Of a DNA stretch of 10,389 nucleotides, positions 1-8,700 are shown piece after piece. The stretch covers positions 1 through 10,389 of the forward strand of contig NZ_CALTWS010000088.1 of NCBI RefSeq assembly GCF_943913055.1. Direction: 5' to 3'. This stretch comes from an uncultured Brevundimonas sp. GTDB taxonomy: Bacteria; Pseudomonadota; Alphaproteobacteria; Caulobacterales; Caulobacteraceae. The notes below the pieces were generated by a model, which was given only the letters and a program-made list of their open reading frames with translations, made no database searches and had not been told where the DNA came from. How positions within the stretch are numbered: position 1 is the first letter of the stretch; every line of letters starts with the position of its first letter. A program made the position numbers and the translations under genes.

Positions 1-1
1 G

Positions 2-1147
2 AATGCGGTCGAGCAACGCATGGGTGCGGCCACCATCGTCAAAACGCGTTTCGTCGCGGCCGGCCAGCAGCTACTTCGGCTGGACGACGAGGATAGCCCG
101 ATCGCTGCAGCCGATAGCGACGCCCTTTCAAGTGCTTCTGTCATTCTGTTGTCAGATTACGCCAAGGGCGTGGTCAGTGACGCCGTGATCGCCCAGGCCA
201 TCGCGACGGCTCGATCTACGGGCGTGCCGGTCGTGGTCGATCCCAAGGGTCGGGATTTCGCGCGCTACGGGGCCGTCGATCTGATCAAACCCAACGCCAG
301 CGAGCTGGCAGGGGCCACGGGCCTGCCGGTCGAAACGGATGAACAGATCGAGGCGGCGCTGGCGGCGCTTCTGGCGACCACCACGGCCAAGGCTGTCGTT
401 GTCACACGCGCGGGCAAGGGCATGAGCCTGATGCGGCGAGACGGACCTGTCGCGCACTTCCCCGGTCGTGCGCGCGAGGTATTCGACGTTTCGGGCGCAG
501 GCGATACAGGGCTGGCGGCGCTGGGGCTCGCGCTCGGTGCCGGCACGTCGCTGGAGACGGCGGTGGAGTTCGCCATCCTGGCTTCAGGCGTCGTGGTCGG
601 CAAGGCAGGCACAGCGGTCGTGACGCCCGCGGAACTGATCGACGCGGAGATGAGCCAGCATGCCGCCAGTGCCCATGCCAAGGTCATGCCGCTGGACGAT
701 CTGGCGCATGTTGTCGAGGGCTGGAAGCGGCAGGGGTTGAAGGTCGGCTTCACCAACGGCTGTTTCGACATCCTTCATCGGGGCCACGTCGCCTATCTGG
801 CCCAGGCGCGCAGCTGGTGCGACCGACTGGTGGTGGCGCTGAACACGGACGCGTCGGTGCGCGCGCTGAAAGGAGAGGGGCGGCCGATCAACGATCTGGA
901 CAGTCGGGCGGTCGTTATCGGCGGGTTGCAGTCTGTCGATCGGGTGACGGCCTTCGACGATCCGACGCCCCTGGCGCTGATCGAGAGACTGCGGCCCGAT
1001 GTCCTCATCAAGGGCGCGGACTACACGCGCGAGGGCGTCGTCGGAGGCGATCTGGTCGAGACCTGGGGCGGGCAGGTGCGGCTGGCCACCTTCGAGGACG
1101 GCTATTCCACCACGCGCACCATCGAGAAGATGAGGACGGACGCATGA
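2..1147 (+). CDS. hldE: Bifunctional heptose-7-phosphate kinase / heptose-1-phosphate adenylyltransferase (5' truncated by window edge)
   Basis: HldE phosphorylates D-glycero-D-manno-heptose 7-phosphate at C1 and later adenylylates the 1-phosphate, giving the ADP-heptose precursor of LPS inner core in the cytoplasm. The frame is open from base 2, and the residues before the first ATG (base 20) continue the kinase fold, so the true start lies upstream. About 381 residues are visible, against roughly 480 in full-length HldE. The PfkB/ribokinase half shows VDPKGRDFARYG, IKPNASE and the GAGD catalytic motif (494-505). The C-terminal nucleotidyltransferase half begins near base 700 with GFTNGCFDILHRGH; its HxGH signature (HRGH, 776-787) binds ATP. 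RPINDLDSR, LIKGADY and GYSTT follow, as is usual for the family. The stop codon overlaps the ATG of hldD (ATGA at 1144-1147), which implies translational coupling. Both activities lie in one polypeptide, the E. coli-type fused form. Confidence 0.95.
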   Translation, partial: NAVEQRMGAATIVKTRFVAAGQQLLRLDDEDSPIAAADSDALSSASVILLSDYAKGVVSDAVIAQAIATARSTGVPVVVDPKGRDFARYGAVDLIKPNASELAGATGLPVETDEQIEAALAALLATTTAKAVVVTRAGKGMSLMRRDGPVAHFPGRAREVFDVSGAGDTGLAALGLALGAGTSLETAVEFAILASGVVVGKAGTAVVTPAELIDAEMSQHAASAHAKVMPLDDLAHVVEGWKRQGLKVGFTNGCFDILHRGHVAYLAQARSWCDRLVVALNTDASVRALKGEGRPINDLDSRAVVIGGLQSVDRVTAFDDPTPLALIERLRPDVLIKGADYTREGVVGGDLVETWGGQVRLATFEDGYSTTRTIEKMRTDA

Positions 1148-2145
1148 CGCGGCGCATGATCGTGGTGACCGGCGGCGCGGGCTTTATCGGCTCGAACATC
1201 GTCGCGCGACTATGTGCCGACGATCGTCACGACGTCGTGGTCTGCGACCGGCTGGAAGATGCGGCCTTGGGCAAGTGGAAGAACATCGCCAAACACCCGA
1301 TCGCCGACTTCTGGCAGCCGGACGAACTGTTCGAAAAGCTGGATCGCCATGCCGAGGCGGTCGAAGCCGTCGTGCACATGGGGGCCATCTCCTCGACGAC
1401 CGAGGCGGACGCTGACCTGATCCTGCGCACCAACTTCAGCCTGTCGCGCGACCTGTGGGACTGGTGTGCCCTGCATGACGCGCGGCTGATCTATGCGTCA
1501 TCCGCCGCAACCTACGGCAATGGCGAGGCGGGTTTTGCGGATGACGACAGCCTTGAGGCGCTGGGTGCGCTACGGCCTCTAAATGCCTATGGTTATTCAA
1601 AAATGCTGTTCGATCAGTATGCGGCCCGGCAGTCTGATAGGGGGCAGTCGCCGCGCCAGTGGGCCGGGCTGAAATTCTTCAACGTCTATGGCCCCAACGA
1701 ATATCACAAGGGCGGGATGAAGTCGGTCGTGGCCCAGATCTGGCCCAAGGTTCAGGCCGACGAGCCGGTGACCCTGTTCCGCTCGCACAACCCTGCCTAT
1801 GCAGACGGCGGACAGATGCGGGATTTCGTCTTCGTGGACGATGTGGTCGACATCATCGCCTGGCTGCTGGACACACCGTCCGTATCGGGCGTGTTCAACG
1901 CCGGATCGGGCCAAGCGCGATCGTTTCTCGACCTGGCGCATGCGACGTTCGCTGCAGCGAGTAAGGCCCCCCGGGTCGACTATGTCGATACGCCCGAAAG
2001 CATCCGCGATAAGTACCAGTACTTTACCGAGGCGCGGATGGAGCGGGTACGCGCCGCCGGATATCCGGGCCAGTCCACGCCGCTGGAAGAGGGGGTCCGG
2101 CGTTACGTCCAGGGCTTCCTGTCACGACCGGACGCCTATCGTTGA
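1144..2145 (+). CDS. hldD: ADP-L-glycero-D-manno-heptose 6-epimerase
   Basis: HldD inverts C6 of ADP-D-glycero-beta-D-manno-heptose, giving the L-glycero form that heptosyltransferases add to lipid A-Kdo. It is a 333-residue extended short-chain dehydrogenase/reductase, slightly longer than the approximately 310-residue E. coli enzyme. Visible hallmarks are the NADP-binding G10-xx-G13-xx-G16 loop in VTGGAGFIGSN, the SSAATYG strand at 119-125, the YxxxK pair Tyr149/Lys153 (YGYSK), and FFNVYGPNEYHKGGM. Lys189 in that last motif corresponds by position to the second catalytic base (Lys178) of E. coli HldD. The start at 1144 is supported by GAGGA at 1132-1136, seven bases upstream, and by the ATGA overlap with hldE. 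An in-frame ATG at 1156 is a less likely alternative. The gene follows hldE directly, so the pair encodes consecutive pathway steps. No broken motif is seen. Confidence 0.95.
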   Translation: MTRRMIVVTGGAGFIGSNIVARLCADDRHDVVVCDRLEDAALGKWKNIAKHPIADFWQPDELFEKLDRHAEAVEAVVHMGAISSTTEADADLILRTNFSLSRDLWDWCALHDARLIYASSAATYGNGEAGFADDDSLEALGALRPLNAYGYSKMLFDQYAARQSDRGQSPRQWAGLKFFNVYGPNEYHKGGMKSVVAQIWPKVQADEPVTLFRSHNPAYADGGQMRDFVFVDDVVDIIAWLLDTPSVSGVFNAGSGQARSFLDLAHATFAAASKAPRVDYVDTPESIRDKYQYFTEARMERVRAAGYPGQSTPLEEGVRRYVQGFLSRPDAYR

Positions 2146-3248
2146 CGCGCACGCGGCTGACCTTCAGGCAGTGGGTCGGCTGGACCGGCTTTGCCCTGGT
2201 CGCCGTCCTGACCCTGGCGATCGCGATCTGGCGTGGGGACATTCTGCAGGCCTGGCTGGACCCCGGTGTGCCGTTCCAGACCTACACGCCGCCGCCCGCG
2301 CCCGACTATGCCCAAGCCGACAGCTGGGCCCTGAACGAAGCGCGTGTGCCGCAGGCCGGGACCGCAGCGGTCTTCTTCTTGCACTCCACAACGTTTGACG
2401 GCGGTCGAGACTGGAACAGCCCCATCGCTGATGTAGAGGCAGATCGCTATTTGAGACGCGTCGTCCTGCCGAACTATGCTGGGCCATTCGCCCTGGCCGG
2501 AGCCATCAGCGCGCCGCGCTATCGCCAGGCCAGTCTCTACACGCGCCTGACCGCACGCGAAGATGCGCGGGAAGCCCGTGCCTTTGCCTATCGCGATGTC
2601 GCCGCTGCCTTTGATGTCTGGCTGGCACGACACCCGACCGGGCCACTGGTCCTCGCAGGCGTCGAACAGGGCGGAGAACTCCTCGAGCGGCTGGTTCGAG
2701 AGAAGGTCGCGGGACGCCCTGACATTCGCAGGCGCATCGTCGCTGTCTATCTGATCGATGTCGTCGCCCTGGCCGAGGCTGTCACGCCACAACTCCCCGC
2801 CTGTCGCGCGCGGACTGAGACGGGGTGCCTTGTGGGGTGGTCTCCGATCAGCGAGAAAAATGACGGGGCCGTGTCCCGGCGTCTGAACCGGGCTCTGGTC
2901 TGGGATAAGACGGGTGCCCTTGTTTTTCTGGACGGTCGTGCCGCCCTCTGCGTCAATCCTGTAACTGGGCGCGCCGGTAACGCACCTGCCGAAGCCCGTC
3001 TCCACGCCGGAGCGACGAACGCCACCGGCCTGGAATGGGGGGTGCGCCCCGCTCTCCTGAGTCGAGAAGTCGCCACCCGGTGCCAGGACGGCGTCCTGAG
3101 GCACACCGAACTCAACTCGGAGTCCTTCAAGCCGACAGGCAGCTGGGCCGAGAGAAGAAAGTCCAGGCCTTACAATCTTTTCTATGGGGATATTGAGCGT
3201 GATGTTCAGGCGAGGCTGACGGCTTACGCTGACGGGCAGGCGGTTTAG
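2142..3248 (+). CDS. Membrane-anchored DUF3089-like alpha/beta-hydrolase-fold protein lacking the nucleophile serine
   Basis: Function is unknown. The 368-residue protein begins with a basic stretch and one hydrophobic helix (about residues 12-30), which suggests an inner-membrane anchor with the rest in the periplasm. Four cysteines (221, 229, 270, 314) would allow disulfides there. The body resembles the DUF3089 family by remembered motifs: FFLHSTTFDGGRDWNSPI (about 78-95), SAPRYRQASLYTRL (123-136), ALCVNPVTG, and a C-terminal YNLFYGDIERDVQARLTAY (344-362). Family members usually carry a GHSQG-type nucleophile elbow, but here residues 173-178 read GVEQGG, so Ser and the preceding His are replaced by Glu and Val. 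The start is TTG inside TTGA (2142-2145), overlapping the hldD stop, and no in-frame ATG lies nearby. No strong ribosome binding site is seen, so coupling to hldD is likely. The gene converges on recG across 22 bases. Family assignment is fairly sure; activity is not. Confidence 0.85.
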   Translation: MTRTRLTFRQWVGWTGFALVAVLTLAIAIWRGDILQAWLDPGVPFQTYTPPPAPDYAQADSWALNEARVPQAGTAAVFFLHSTTFDGGRDWNSPIADVEADRYLRRVVLPNYAGPFALAGAISAPRYRQASLYTRLTAREDAREARAFAYRDVAAAFDVWLARHPTGPLVLAGVEQGGELLERLVREKVAGRPDIRRRIVAVYLIDVVALAEAVTPQLPACRARTETGCLVGWSPISEKNDGAVSRRLNRALVWDKTGALVFLDGRAALCVNPVTGRAGNAPAEARLHAGATNATGLEWGVRPALLSREVATRCQDGVLRHTELNSESFKPTGSWAERRKSRPYNLFYGDIERDVQARLTAYADGQAV

Positions 3249-3270
3249 GACCGGTCTGGGCGGTTTGCCA

Positions 3271-5358
3271 TCAGTCCGCGGGTGGTCGATCGTTACGCCA
3301 GTCGAACAGGGCTTCCAGCATGCGAACCGCCTCGCCGCGCGAAGACGTCAGGTCCGGATCGCGACCCAGCACCAGTCGCGCATCGTCGGACGCAGCCAGC
3401 AGAAGGCTGCGGTGACGGATCGGATCGGCGAAACGATAGGCTGGAAATCCGCTCTGTTTCAGCCCCAGCGGATCGCCACCCCCGCGTAGCCGGAAGTCTT
3501 CCTCGGCGATCTCGAAACCGTCCTCGGTCCGCCGCAGGGTCTCGAGGCGCAGCCTGGCCGTGTCACCCAACCCATCATCGCCACCGCCATACAGAAGGAT
3601 GCAGGCGCTGGCCTTGGCCCCCCGACCGACGCGACCGCGTAGCTGATGAAGTTGTGCCAGGCCGAATCTGTCTGCATGTTCAATGACCATGATCGTCGCA
3701 TTCGGGACATCGACCCCGACCTCCACCACGGTCGTGGCGACCAGCAAGGGCAGTCGCCCATCCGCGAAATCGGCCATCACGGCCTCGCGTTCTGCACCCG
3801 GCATCTGGCCATGGGCCAAACCGACCTCGACCTTCATAAGGCGGCGAAGATCGGCGGCGCGGGCCTCTGCGGCGGCCAGGTCGATACTTTCGCTCTCGGC
3901 GACGAGCGGGCAGATCCAGTAGGCCTGGGCACCGCTGTCCAGCGCGGCCTTCAGTCGCTTGGCCACGTCTCCAATGCGCGCTTGAGGCAGGACGGCGGTC
4001 GTGACGGGCGTGCGGCCCGGCGGCTTTTCGGTAAGGCGCGACACCTCCAACTCGCCGTACTGGGTCAATTCCAGCGTGCGCGGGATGGGCGTGGCCGACA
4101 TCGTCAGCAGGTGGACGCCGCCTGTGCGCGGGTTGCCCTTGGCTTGAAGGCGCTGGCGCTCGTTGACGCCAAAACGGTGCTGCTCGTCGATAACCGCCAG
4201 CGCCAGCCGGTCGAAGCGTACGGCGTCCTGAAACAGGGCATGGGTGCCGATGGCGACCTGGGCCTGACCGGACGCCAGGGCCGCCAGCCGTTCGCGCCGC
4301 TCGGTCGGTGTATCGCGGCCGGTCAGCAGGACGGTTGCTAAGCCTGCACTTTCAAGCAATGGCGCAAGACGTTGATGATGCTGACGCGCGAGAATCTCCG
4401 TCGGCGCCATCAAGGCGGCCTGGAAGCCCGAAGCGGCCGTATCCGCCAAGGCGAGGGCGGCCACGGCCGTTTTGCCGGAGCCGACGTCACCTTGCAGCAG
4501 CCGCCCCATCTGCTCGCCAGAGACCATGTCGCGGCGAATGTCTTCAACGGCCTGCGTCTGGGCGTCGGTCAGTCGAAAGGGCAGGGCGTCCAGCAACCGG
4601 GTCGAAGCGTCCCCTGGCATGATGCGAGGCGCCGGGGTGATCCTTCGGGCGCGCCGGCGGCGGGCCAACGCCATCTGATGGGCCAACAGCTCATCATAAG
4701 CCAGGCGTTGGCGTGCCGGGGCCTCTGGCAGCAGATCCGCCTCGGAAGACGGCGCATGCAGCCGGTTCAGCGCCTCATGCCAGCTCGGCCAGCGCATCTT
4801 CGCCAGCCAGGCCGCATCCTGCCACTCTGGGAGCTCGGGGACATGGACTAGTGCCGCTTGGGCCAGTTTGCGGACCACCCGAGAGGTCAGCCCTTGCGTC
4901 GCCGGATAGACGGGCTCGACGGCGGGGATATTGGTGGCCTGGTCGGGGGTGAAGATATCCGGATGGACGATCTGGACCTCGTTGTTGAACCGCTCGACCT
5001 TGCCGGAGACCCAGCGCTTCTGCCCCTTGGGTAGCAGCCGATCGATATGCTGGGCCGAGCCGCCAAACCAGATCAGGTGGACGAAGCCCGTGGCATCGGT
5101 CGCCCGCACCTTGATCGGGGCTCCGGGCTTGCCGGGTACTATCAGCCGGTCGATGACGATCTCGAATAGACCGACCTGCCCCTCGACGGCCTCGACGGCG
5201 GTCATGGGGCGACGGACGATCAGGCCGGACGGCGACAGAAAGGCCAGGTCCCGCACCAGCGGCCCGGCCAGTTTCTGGACCAGGGGCAGGATTTTCGGCC
5301 CCACGCCCTTCAGGCTGGAGACCTCCGCGAACAGGGGAAAGAGAATCTGCGGCCTCAT
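3271..5358 (-). CDS. recG: ATP-dependent DNA helicase RecG
   Basis: RecG is a superfamily 2 double-strand DNA translocase that regresses stalled forks and remodels Holliday junctions and R-loops. With the start at 5358 the protein has 695 residues, close to the family norm. An N-terminal helical region containing LKGVGPK leads into an OB-fold wedge domain (about 58-150). The helicase core follows, with Walker A GDVGSGKT (290-297), GTHALFQ (371-377), the DEQH box (391-394), SATPIPR (421-427) and RGRVGRG motif VI (574-580). The translocation (TRG) region TEDGFEIAEEDFRLRGGG (611-628) is intact. The frame extends 50 codons further upstream to 5508, but that stretch is not RecG-like and would overlap sdhE. 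The ATG at 5370 is a possible alternative start; the ribosome binding site is weak at both. The gene is divergent from sdhE-mfd and convergent with the DUF3089-like gene. No key residue is missing. Confidence 0.96.
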   Translation of the reverse strand: MRPQILFPLFAEVSSLKGVGPKILPLVQKLAGPLVRDLAFLSPSGLIVRRPMTAVEAVEGQVGLFEIVIDRLIVPGKPGAPIKVRATDATGFVHLIWFGGSAQHIDRLLPKGQKRWVSGKVERFNNEVQIVHPDIFTPDQATNIPAVEPVYPATQGLTSRVVRKLAQAALVHVPELPEWQDAAWLAKMRWPSWHEALNRLHAPSSEADLLPEAPARQRLAYDELLAHQMALARRRRARRITPAPRIMPGDASTRLLDALPFRLTDAQTQAVEDIRRDMVSGEQMGRLLQGDVGSGKTAVAALALADTAASGFQAALMAPTEILARQHHQRLAPLLESAGLATVLLTGRDTPTERRERLAALASGQAQVAIGTHALFQDAVRFDRLALAVIDEQHRFGVNERQRLQAKGNPRTGGVHLLTMSATPIPRTLELTQYGELEVSRLTEKPPGRTPVTTAVLPQARIGDVAKRLKAALDSGAQAYWICPLVAESESIDLAAAEARAADLRRLMKVEVGLAHGQMPGAEREAVMADFADGRLPLLVATTVVEVGVDVPNATIMVIEHADRFGLAQLHQLRGRVGRGAKASACILLYGGGDDGLGDTARLRLETLRRTEDGFEIAEEDFRLRGGGDPLGLKQSGFPAYRFADPIRHRSLLLAASDDARLVLGRDPDLTSSRGEAVRMLEALFDWRNDRPPAD

Positions 5359-5473
5359 AACCTGCAGCATAGCTGGCGAAAGCCGGCTTGGAACGCTATC
5401 TGCACCATCCTGTTGCGCACGGGTGACCGACGCGGCCGACCACATCCAACGGAACGACCGGGCAAGGAACCTT
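5359..5473. promoter_or_regulatory. Divergent intergenic region between recG and sdhE
   Basis: These 115 bases separate the divergent recG and sdhE starts, so they must hold promoter elements for one or both directions, unless promoters lie inside the genes. A perfect 10-base palindrome (AAGCCGGCTT) sits near 5380-5389. GCTAT occurs near 5394 on the + strand and also on the - strand close to the recG start. Both partly resemble the GCTA-containing -10 element of Caulobacter housekeeping promoters, but neither has a convincing -35 partner. Promoter function is inferred from gene arrangement; no specific site is claimed. Confidence 0.35.
5464..5468 (+). promoter_or_regulatory. Shine-Dalgarno sequence fixing the sdhE GTG start
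   Basis: AAGGA lies five bases before the GTG at 5474. The frame is open far upstream and has another in-frame GTG at 5423 with no purine-rich sequence before it. This site is therefore the main reason for choosing 5474 as the start. Confidence 0.7.
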
Positions 5474-5791
5474 GTGACCGATACATGCGCACGTCTGACG
5501 GACGACAAACGGAATCGGCTTGGGCGGATCGCCTTCCGGGCGTGGCGGCGCGGGTTCCGCGAAGCCGATCTTGTGCTTGGGCCGTTTACCGATCAGGTCG
5601 GGCCGACGCTGACAGACGCCGAGCTGGATGATTTCGAGGCCTTGCTGGCCCAGGATGACGATCATGAACTCTATGCCTGGATCATAGAGAGCCGCACGAC
5701 TCCCGACGCCTACGACACGCCCTTGTTGGGCAAGATCAGAGCCTTCATGCGCGCCCATGTGGCCGCGGCCGTGGCCGAGGGGGCGGGTTGA
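5474..5791 (+). CDS. sdhE: FAD assembly factor SdhE (succinate dehydrogenase assembly factor 2 family)
   Basis: SdhE assists covalent attachment of FAD to the flavoprotein subunit SdhA of succinate dehydrogenase, in the cytoplasm. The predicted protein has 105 residues, mostly helical, and slightly longer than the approximately 90-residue bacterial norm. It carries the family core: a basic N-terminal helix (KRNRLGRIAFRAWRRG), the RGxxE motif as R26-G27-F28-R29-E30 followed by ADLVLGPF, then LTDAELDDFEALL, and LYAWI near residue 75. RGxxE is the conserved flavinylation motif. The GTG start is chosen from AAGGA five bases upstream. The reading frame continues open upstream over recG, but that part is an antisense shadow. 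The stop codon shares its last base with the mfd ATG (TGATG), so the two are probably one operon. The sdh structural genes are not in this window. Placement between recG and mfd matches my recollection of other alphaproteobacteria. Confidence 0.92.
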   Translation: MTDTCARLTDDKRNRLGRIAFRAWRRGFREADLVLGPFTDQVGPTLTDAELDDFEALLAQDDDHELYAWIIESRTTPDAYDTPLLGKIRAFMRAHVAAAVAEGAG

Positions 5792-8700
5792 TGGACGGCG
5801 AGACGATGCGGCGCGACGATCGCGACCTGGGCGGCGCGCCCGAAGGGCTGGATGCCCTGACTGTCGCAGAGCGGCTGAAGACCGACGGCGGCGTCGGTGT
5901 CTTCGTCGCGCGCGACTATGGTCGCATGGGAGAGTTCGTCCAGGCTTTCGGATTCTTCTCAAAAGACATTGAAGTCGTGGAGTTTCCAGCTTGGGATTGC
6001 CTGCCCTATGACCGGCTGAGTCCGACCTCGTCGATATCTGCTGAGCGGATGGCGGCACTCACACGGCTGGCGCGGCGAGACGGATCGGACCGGCGACCTT
6101 TGTTGGTCGTCGCGACCGTGGGGGCTGCCATGCAGCGCACGCCGCCGCGAGAGGTCACCGAGGCCGCAGGCTTTGAGGCCGTTACAGGCACCGATCTGGA
6201 TACGATCCAGCTGGAGCGCTACTTCGCCGCCAACGGCTACATGCGGGCCTCCACGGTGTCGGAGAAGGGCGAGTTCGCCGTGCGCGGCGGGGTGATCGAC
6301 GTCTATCCGCCTGGTTTCGAAGAGCCCGTGCGTCTGGACATGTTCGGGTCCGAACTGGAATCGATCCGCACCTTCGACCCGGCCACCCAGCGATCGACCG
6401 GACAGAGGACCTCGGTGGCCCTTGCCCCGGTTTCCGAGGCTCTGCTGGACCCCGAGAGCATTTCCCGCTTCCGCACCGGCTATCTGAACCTGTTCGGCGC
6501 GCCAGGCGACGACCCGCTGTATTCAGCGATCAGCGAGGGTGCGCGACGTCAGGGCATGGAGCACTGGCTGCCGCTGTTCTACGACCGGCTGGAGACGCTG
6601 TTCGACTATCTGCCTGACGATGCGCGGCTGTTCCTGGATAATCAGGTGGAGGCGGCGCGGGCAGAGCGCTGGACCCTGACAGCCGATGCCTATGAGGCTC
6701 GTCGCGATGCCTCGATGACCAAGGCGGGGGCGGCCAACCGGGCCCTGCCGCCAGAGCGGCTGTATCTGGATGCCGGCGACTGGAACAACGCCCTGGCCGG
6801 GCGCTGGGTGCGCAGATTCTCGCCTCTGGCAGTTCCCGGCGAAGATGCTGGCGGACGTCTGGGCCGCAGCTTTGCCGCTGAGCGGGCGCAGGACAGCGTC
6901 AATCTGTTCGAGGCGGTCGCCCGGCATGCCCAGGCGCTGAAGGCCGCGGGCAAGCGGGTGCTGTTCGCCTCCTGGACCGAAGGCTCTTCGGAGCGGCTGG
7001 CCTCCATGATGGCTGACCATGGGCTGGAGCATGTGATTGCTGTCCGCGACTGGGCCGATGTCCAGGCCGCGCCGAAGGACGTCTATCTGCGCGGTATCCT
7101 GCCGGTCGAGCATGGGTTCGAGACAGACGACATCGCGGTCATCTCCGAAACCGACATGCTGGGCGACCGGCTGGCGCGGCCGCGCAAGAAGCGGCGTGCG
7201 TCCAACTTCCTAGCCGAGGCGTCAGCCCTGACGACGGGCGATCTGGTGGTCCACCTCGATCACGGCATCGGTCGGTATGAGGGCCTCAAGACGCTGGAGA
7301 TCCAGGAGGCCCCGCACGACTGTCTGGAACTCATGTATGCCGGTGAGAGCAAACTCTATCTGCCAGTTGAAAATATTGATCTTCTGACCCGCTACGGCAG
7401 CGACGCAGACGCCGCGCAACTGGATCGCTTGGGCGGAGCCGGCTGGCAGGCCCGCAAGGCCAAGGCCAAGCAGCGGCTGCGCGACATGGCCGAGGGGCTG
7501 ATCGCCCTGGCCGCCAAGCGCGCCTTGCGCACCTCCGAAGCCATCACACCGCCACAGGGCCTGTTTGACGAATTCTGTGCCCGCTTTCCCTATGAGGAGA
7601 CGGACGATCAGCTGAATGCCATCGGCGACGTGCTGGAAGACCTGGGCAAGGGCACGCCCATGGATCGCCTGATCTGCGGCGATGTCGGCTTCGGCAAGAC
7701 CGAGGTGGCGCTGCGGGCCGCCTTTGTGGTCGCCATGACGGGTCAGCAGGTGGCTGTCGTCTGTCCCACGACCCTGCTGGCCCGCCAGCATTTTAAGACC
7801 TTCAGCGAGCGGTTCGCGGGTTGGCCCATCACCGTCCGGCACCTGTCGCGCATGGTCACGGCCAAGGACGCCGCCGAGACACGCGCCGGTTTGAAGGACG
7901 GCACGTTCGAGATCGTCGTCGGCACCCATGCCGTCTTGAGCGAGCAGGTCGGGTTCAAGGACCTGGGCCTTGTTATCGTTGATGAAGAGCAGCATTTCGG
8001 CGTCAAGCACAAGGAGAAGCTGAAGTCTCTGCGCGCCGACGTTCACCTGCTGACCCTGACGGCCACGCCGATTCCGCGCACGCTCCAGATGGCGCTGTCG
8101 GGCATTCGCGAAATGTCGATCATTGCCACCCCGCCCGTCGATCGCCTGGCGGTTCGCACCTATGTCACGCCGTGGGATCCGGTCCTGGTGCGCGAGGCCT
8201 TGCTGCGCGAGAAATATCGTGGTGGCCAGGCCTACTATGTCGCCCCGCGCCTGAAAGACCTGCCGGATATCGAGCAGTTCCTGCGCGAACAGGTGCCCGA
8301 GGTGAAGTTCGTGGTCGGCCACGGCCAGATGAGCCCGACACAGCTGGAAGAGGTCATGAGCGCCTTCTACGACGGCACCTATGACGTGCTGCTGTCGACC
8401 ACGATCGTCGAGAGCGGCCTGGACGTGCCGACGGCCAACACCCTGATCGTGCACCGCGCCGACATGTTCGGCCTGGCCCAGCTGCACCAGATCCGGGGAC
8501 GCATCGGAAGGGCCAAGGCGCGGGCCTTTGCCTACCTCACCACCGATCCTAAGCGGCCTTTGTCGCTGTCTTCCGAACGTCGGCTGCAGGTGTTGCAGTC
8601 GCTCGACAATCTGGGAGCCGGCTTCCAGCTGGCCAGCCACGATCTCGATCAGCGTGGCGGCGGCAATCTGCTGGGCGATGAACAGTCGGGCCACATCCGC

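Noticed and set aside
817..1143. Upstream extension of the hldD frame within hldE
   Set aside because: It overlaps the HldE nucleotidyltransferase domain in another frame, and its Arg/Gly-rich translation has no Rossmann-fold features before the ATG at 1144.
3249..3270. Possible terminator between the DUF3089-like gene and recG
   Set aside because: The 22-base gap contains no convincing hairpin or T-run.
3646..4341. 231-codon + strand frame opposite recG
   Set aside because: It is antisense to the RecG helicase core, with low-complexity Arg/Gly-rich translation and no recognisable domain.
5423..5425. Earlier in-frame GTG as an alternative sdhE start
   Set aside because: It lacks a Shine-Dalgarno sequence, and the added 17 residues do not look like the SdhE N-terminus; AAGGA stands before 5474 instead.
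4931..5473. Long in-frame open extension upstream of sdhE on the + strand
   Set aside because: It runs antisense through the 5' part of recG, has no recognisable domain, and the SdhE-like sequence begins only near the GTG at 5474. Long open antisense frames are common in GC-rich coding DNA.
5359..5508. Upstream extension of the recG reading frame
   Set aside because: The extra 50 residues are not RecG-like and overlap sdhE; MRPQILFPLF at 5358 is a typical RecG beginning.
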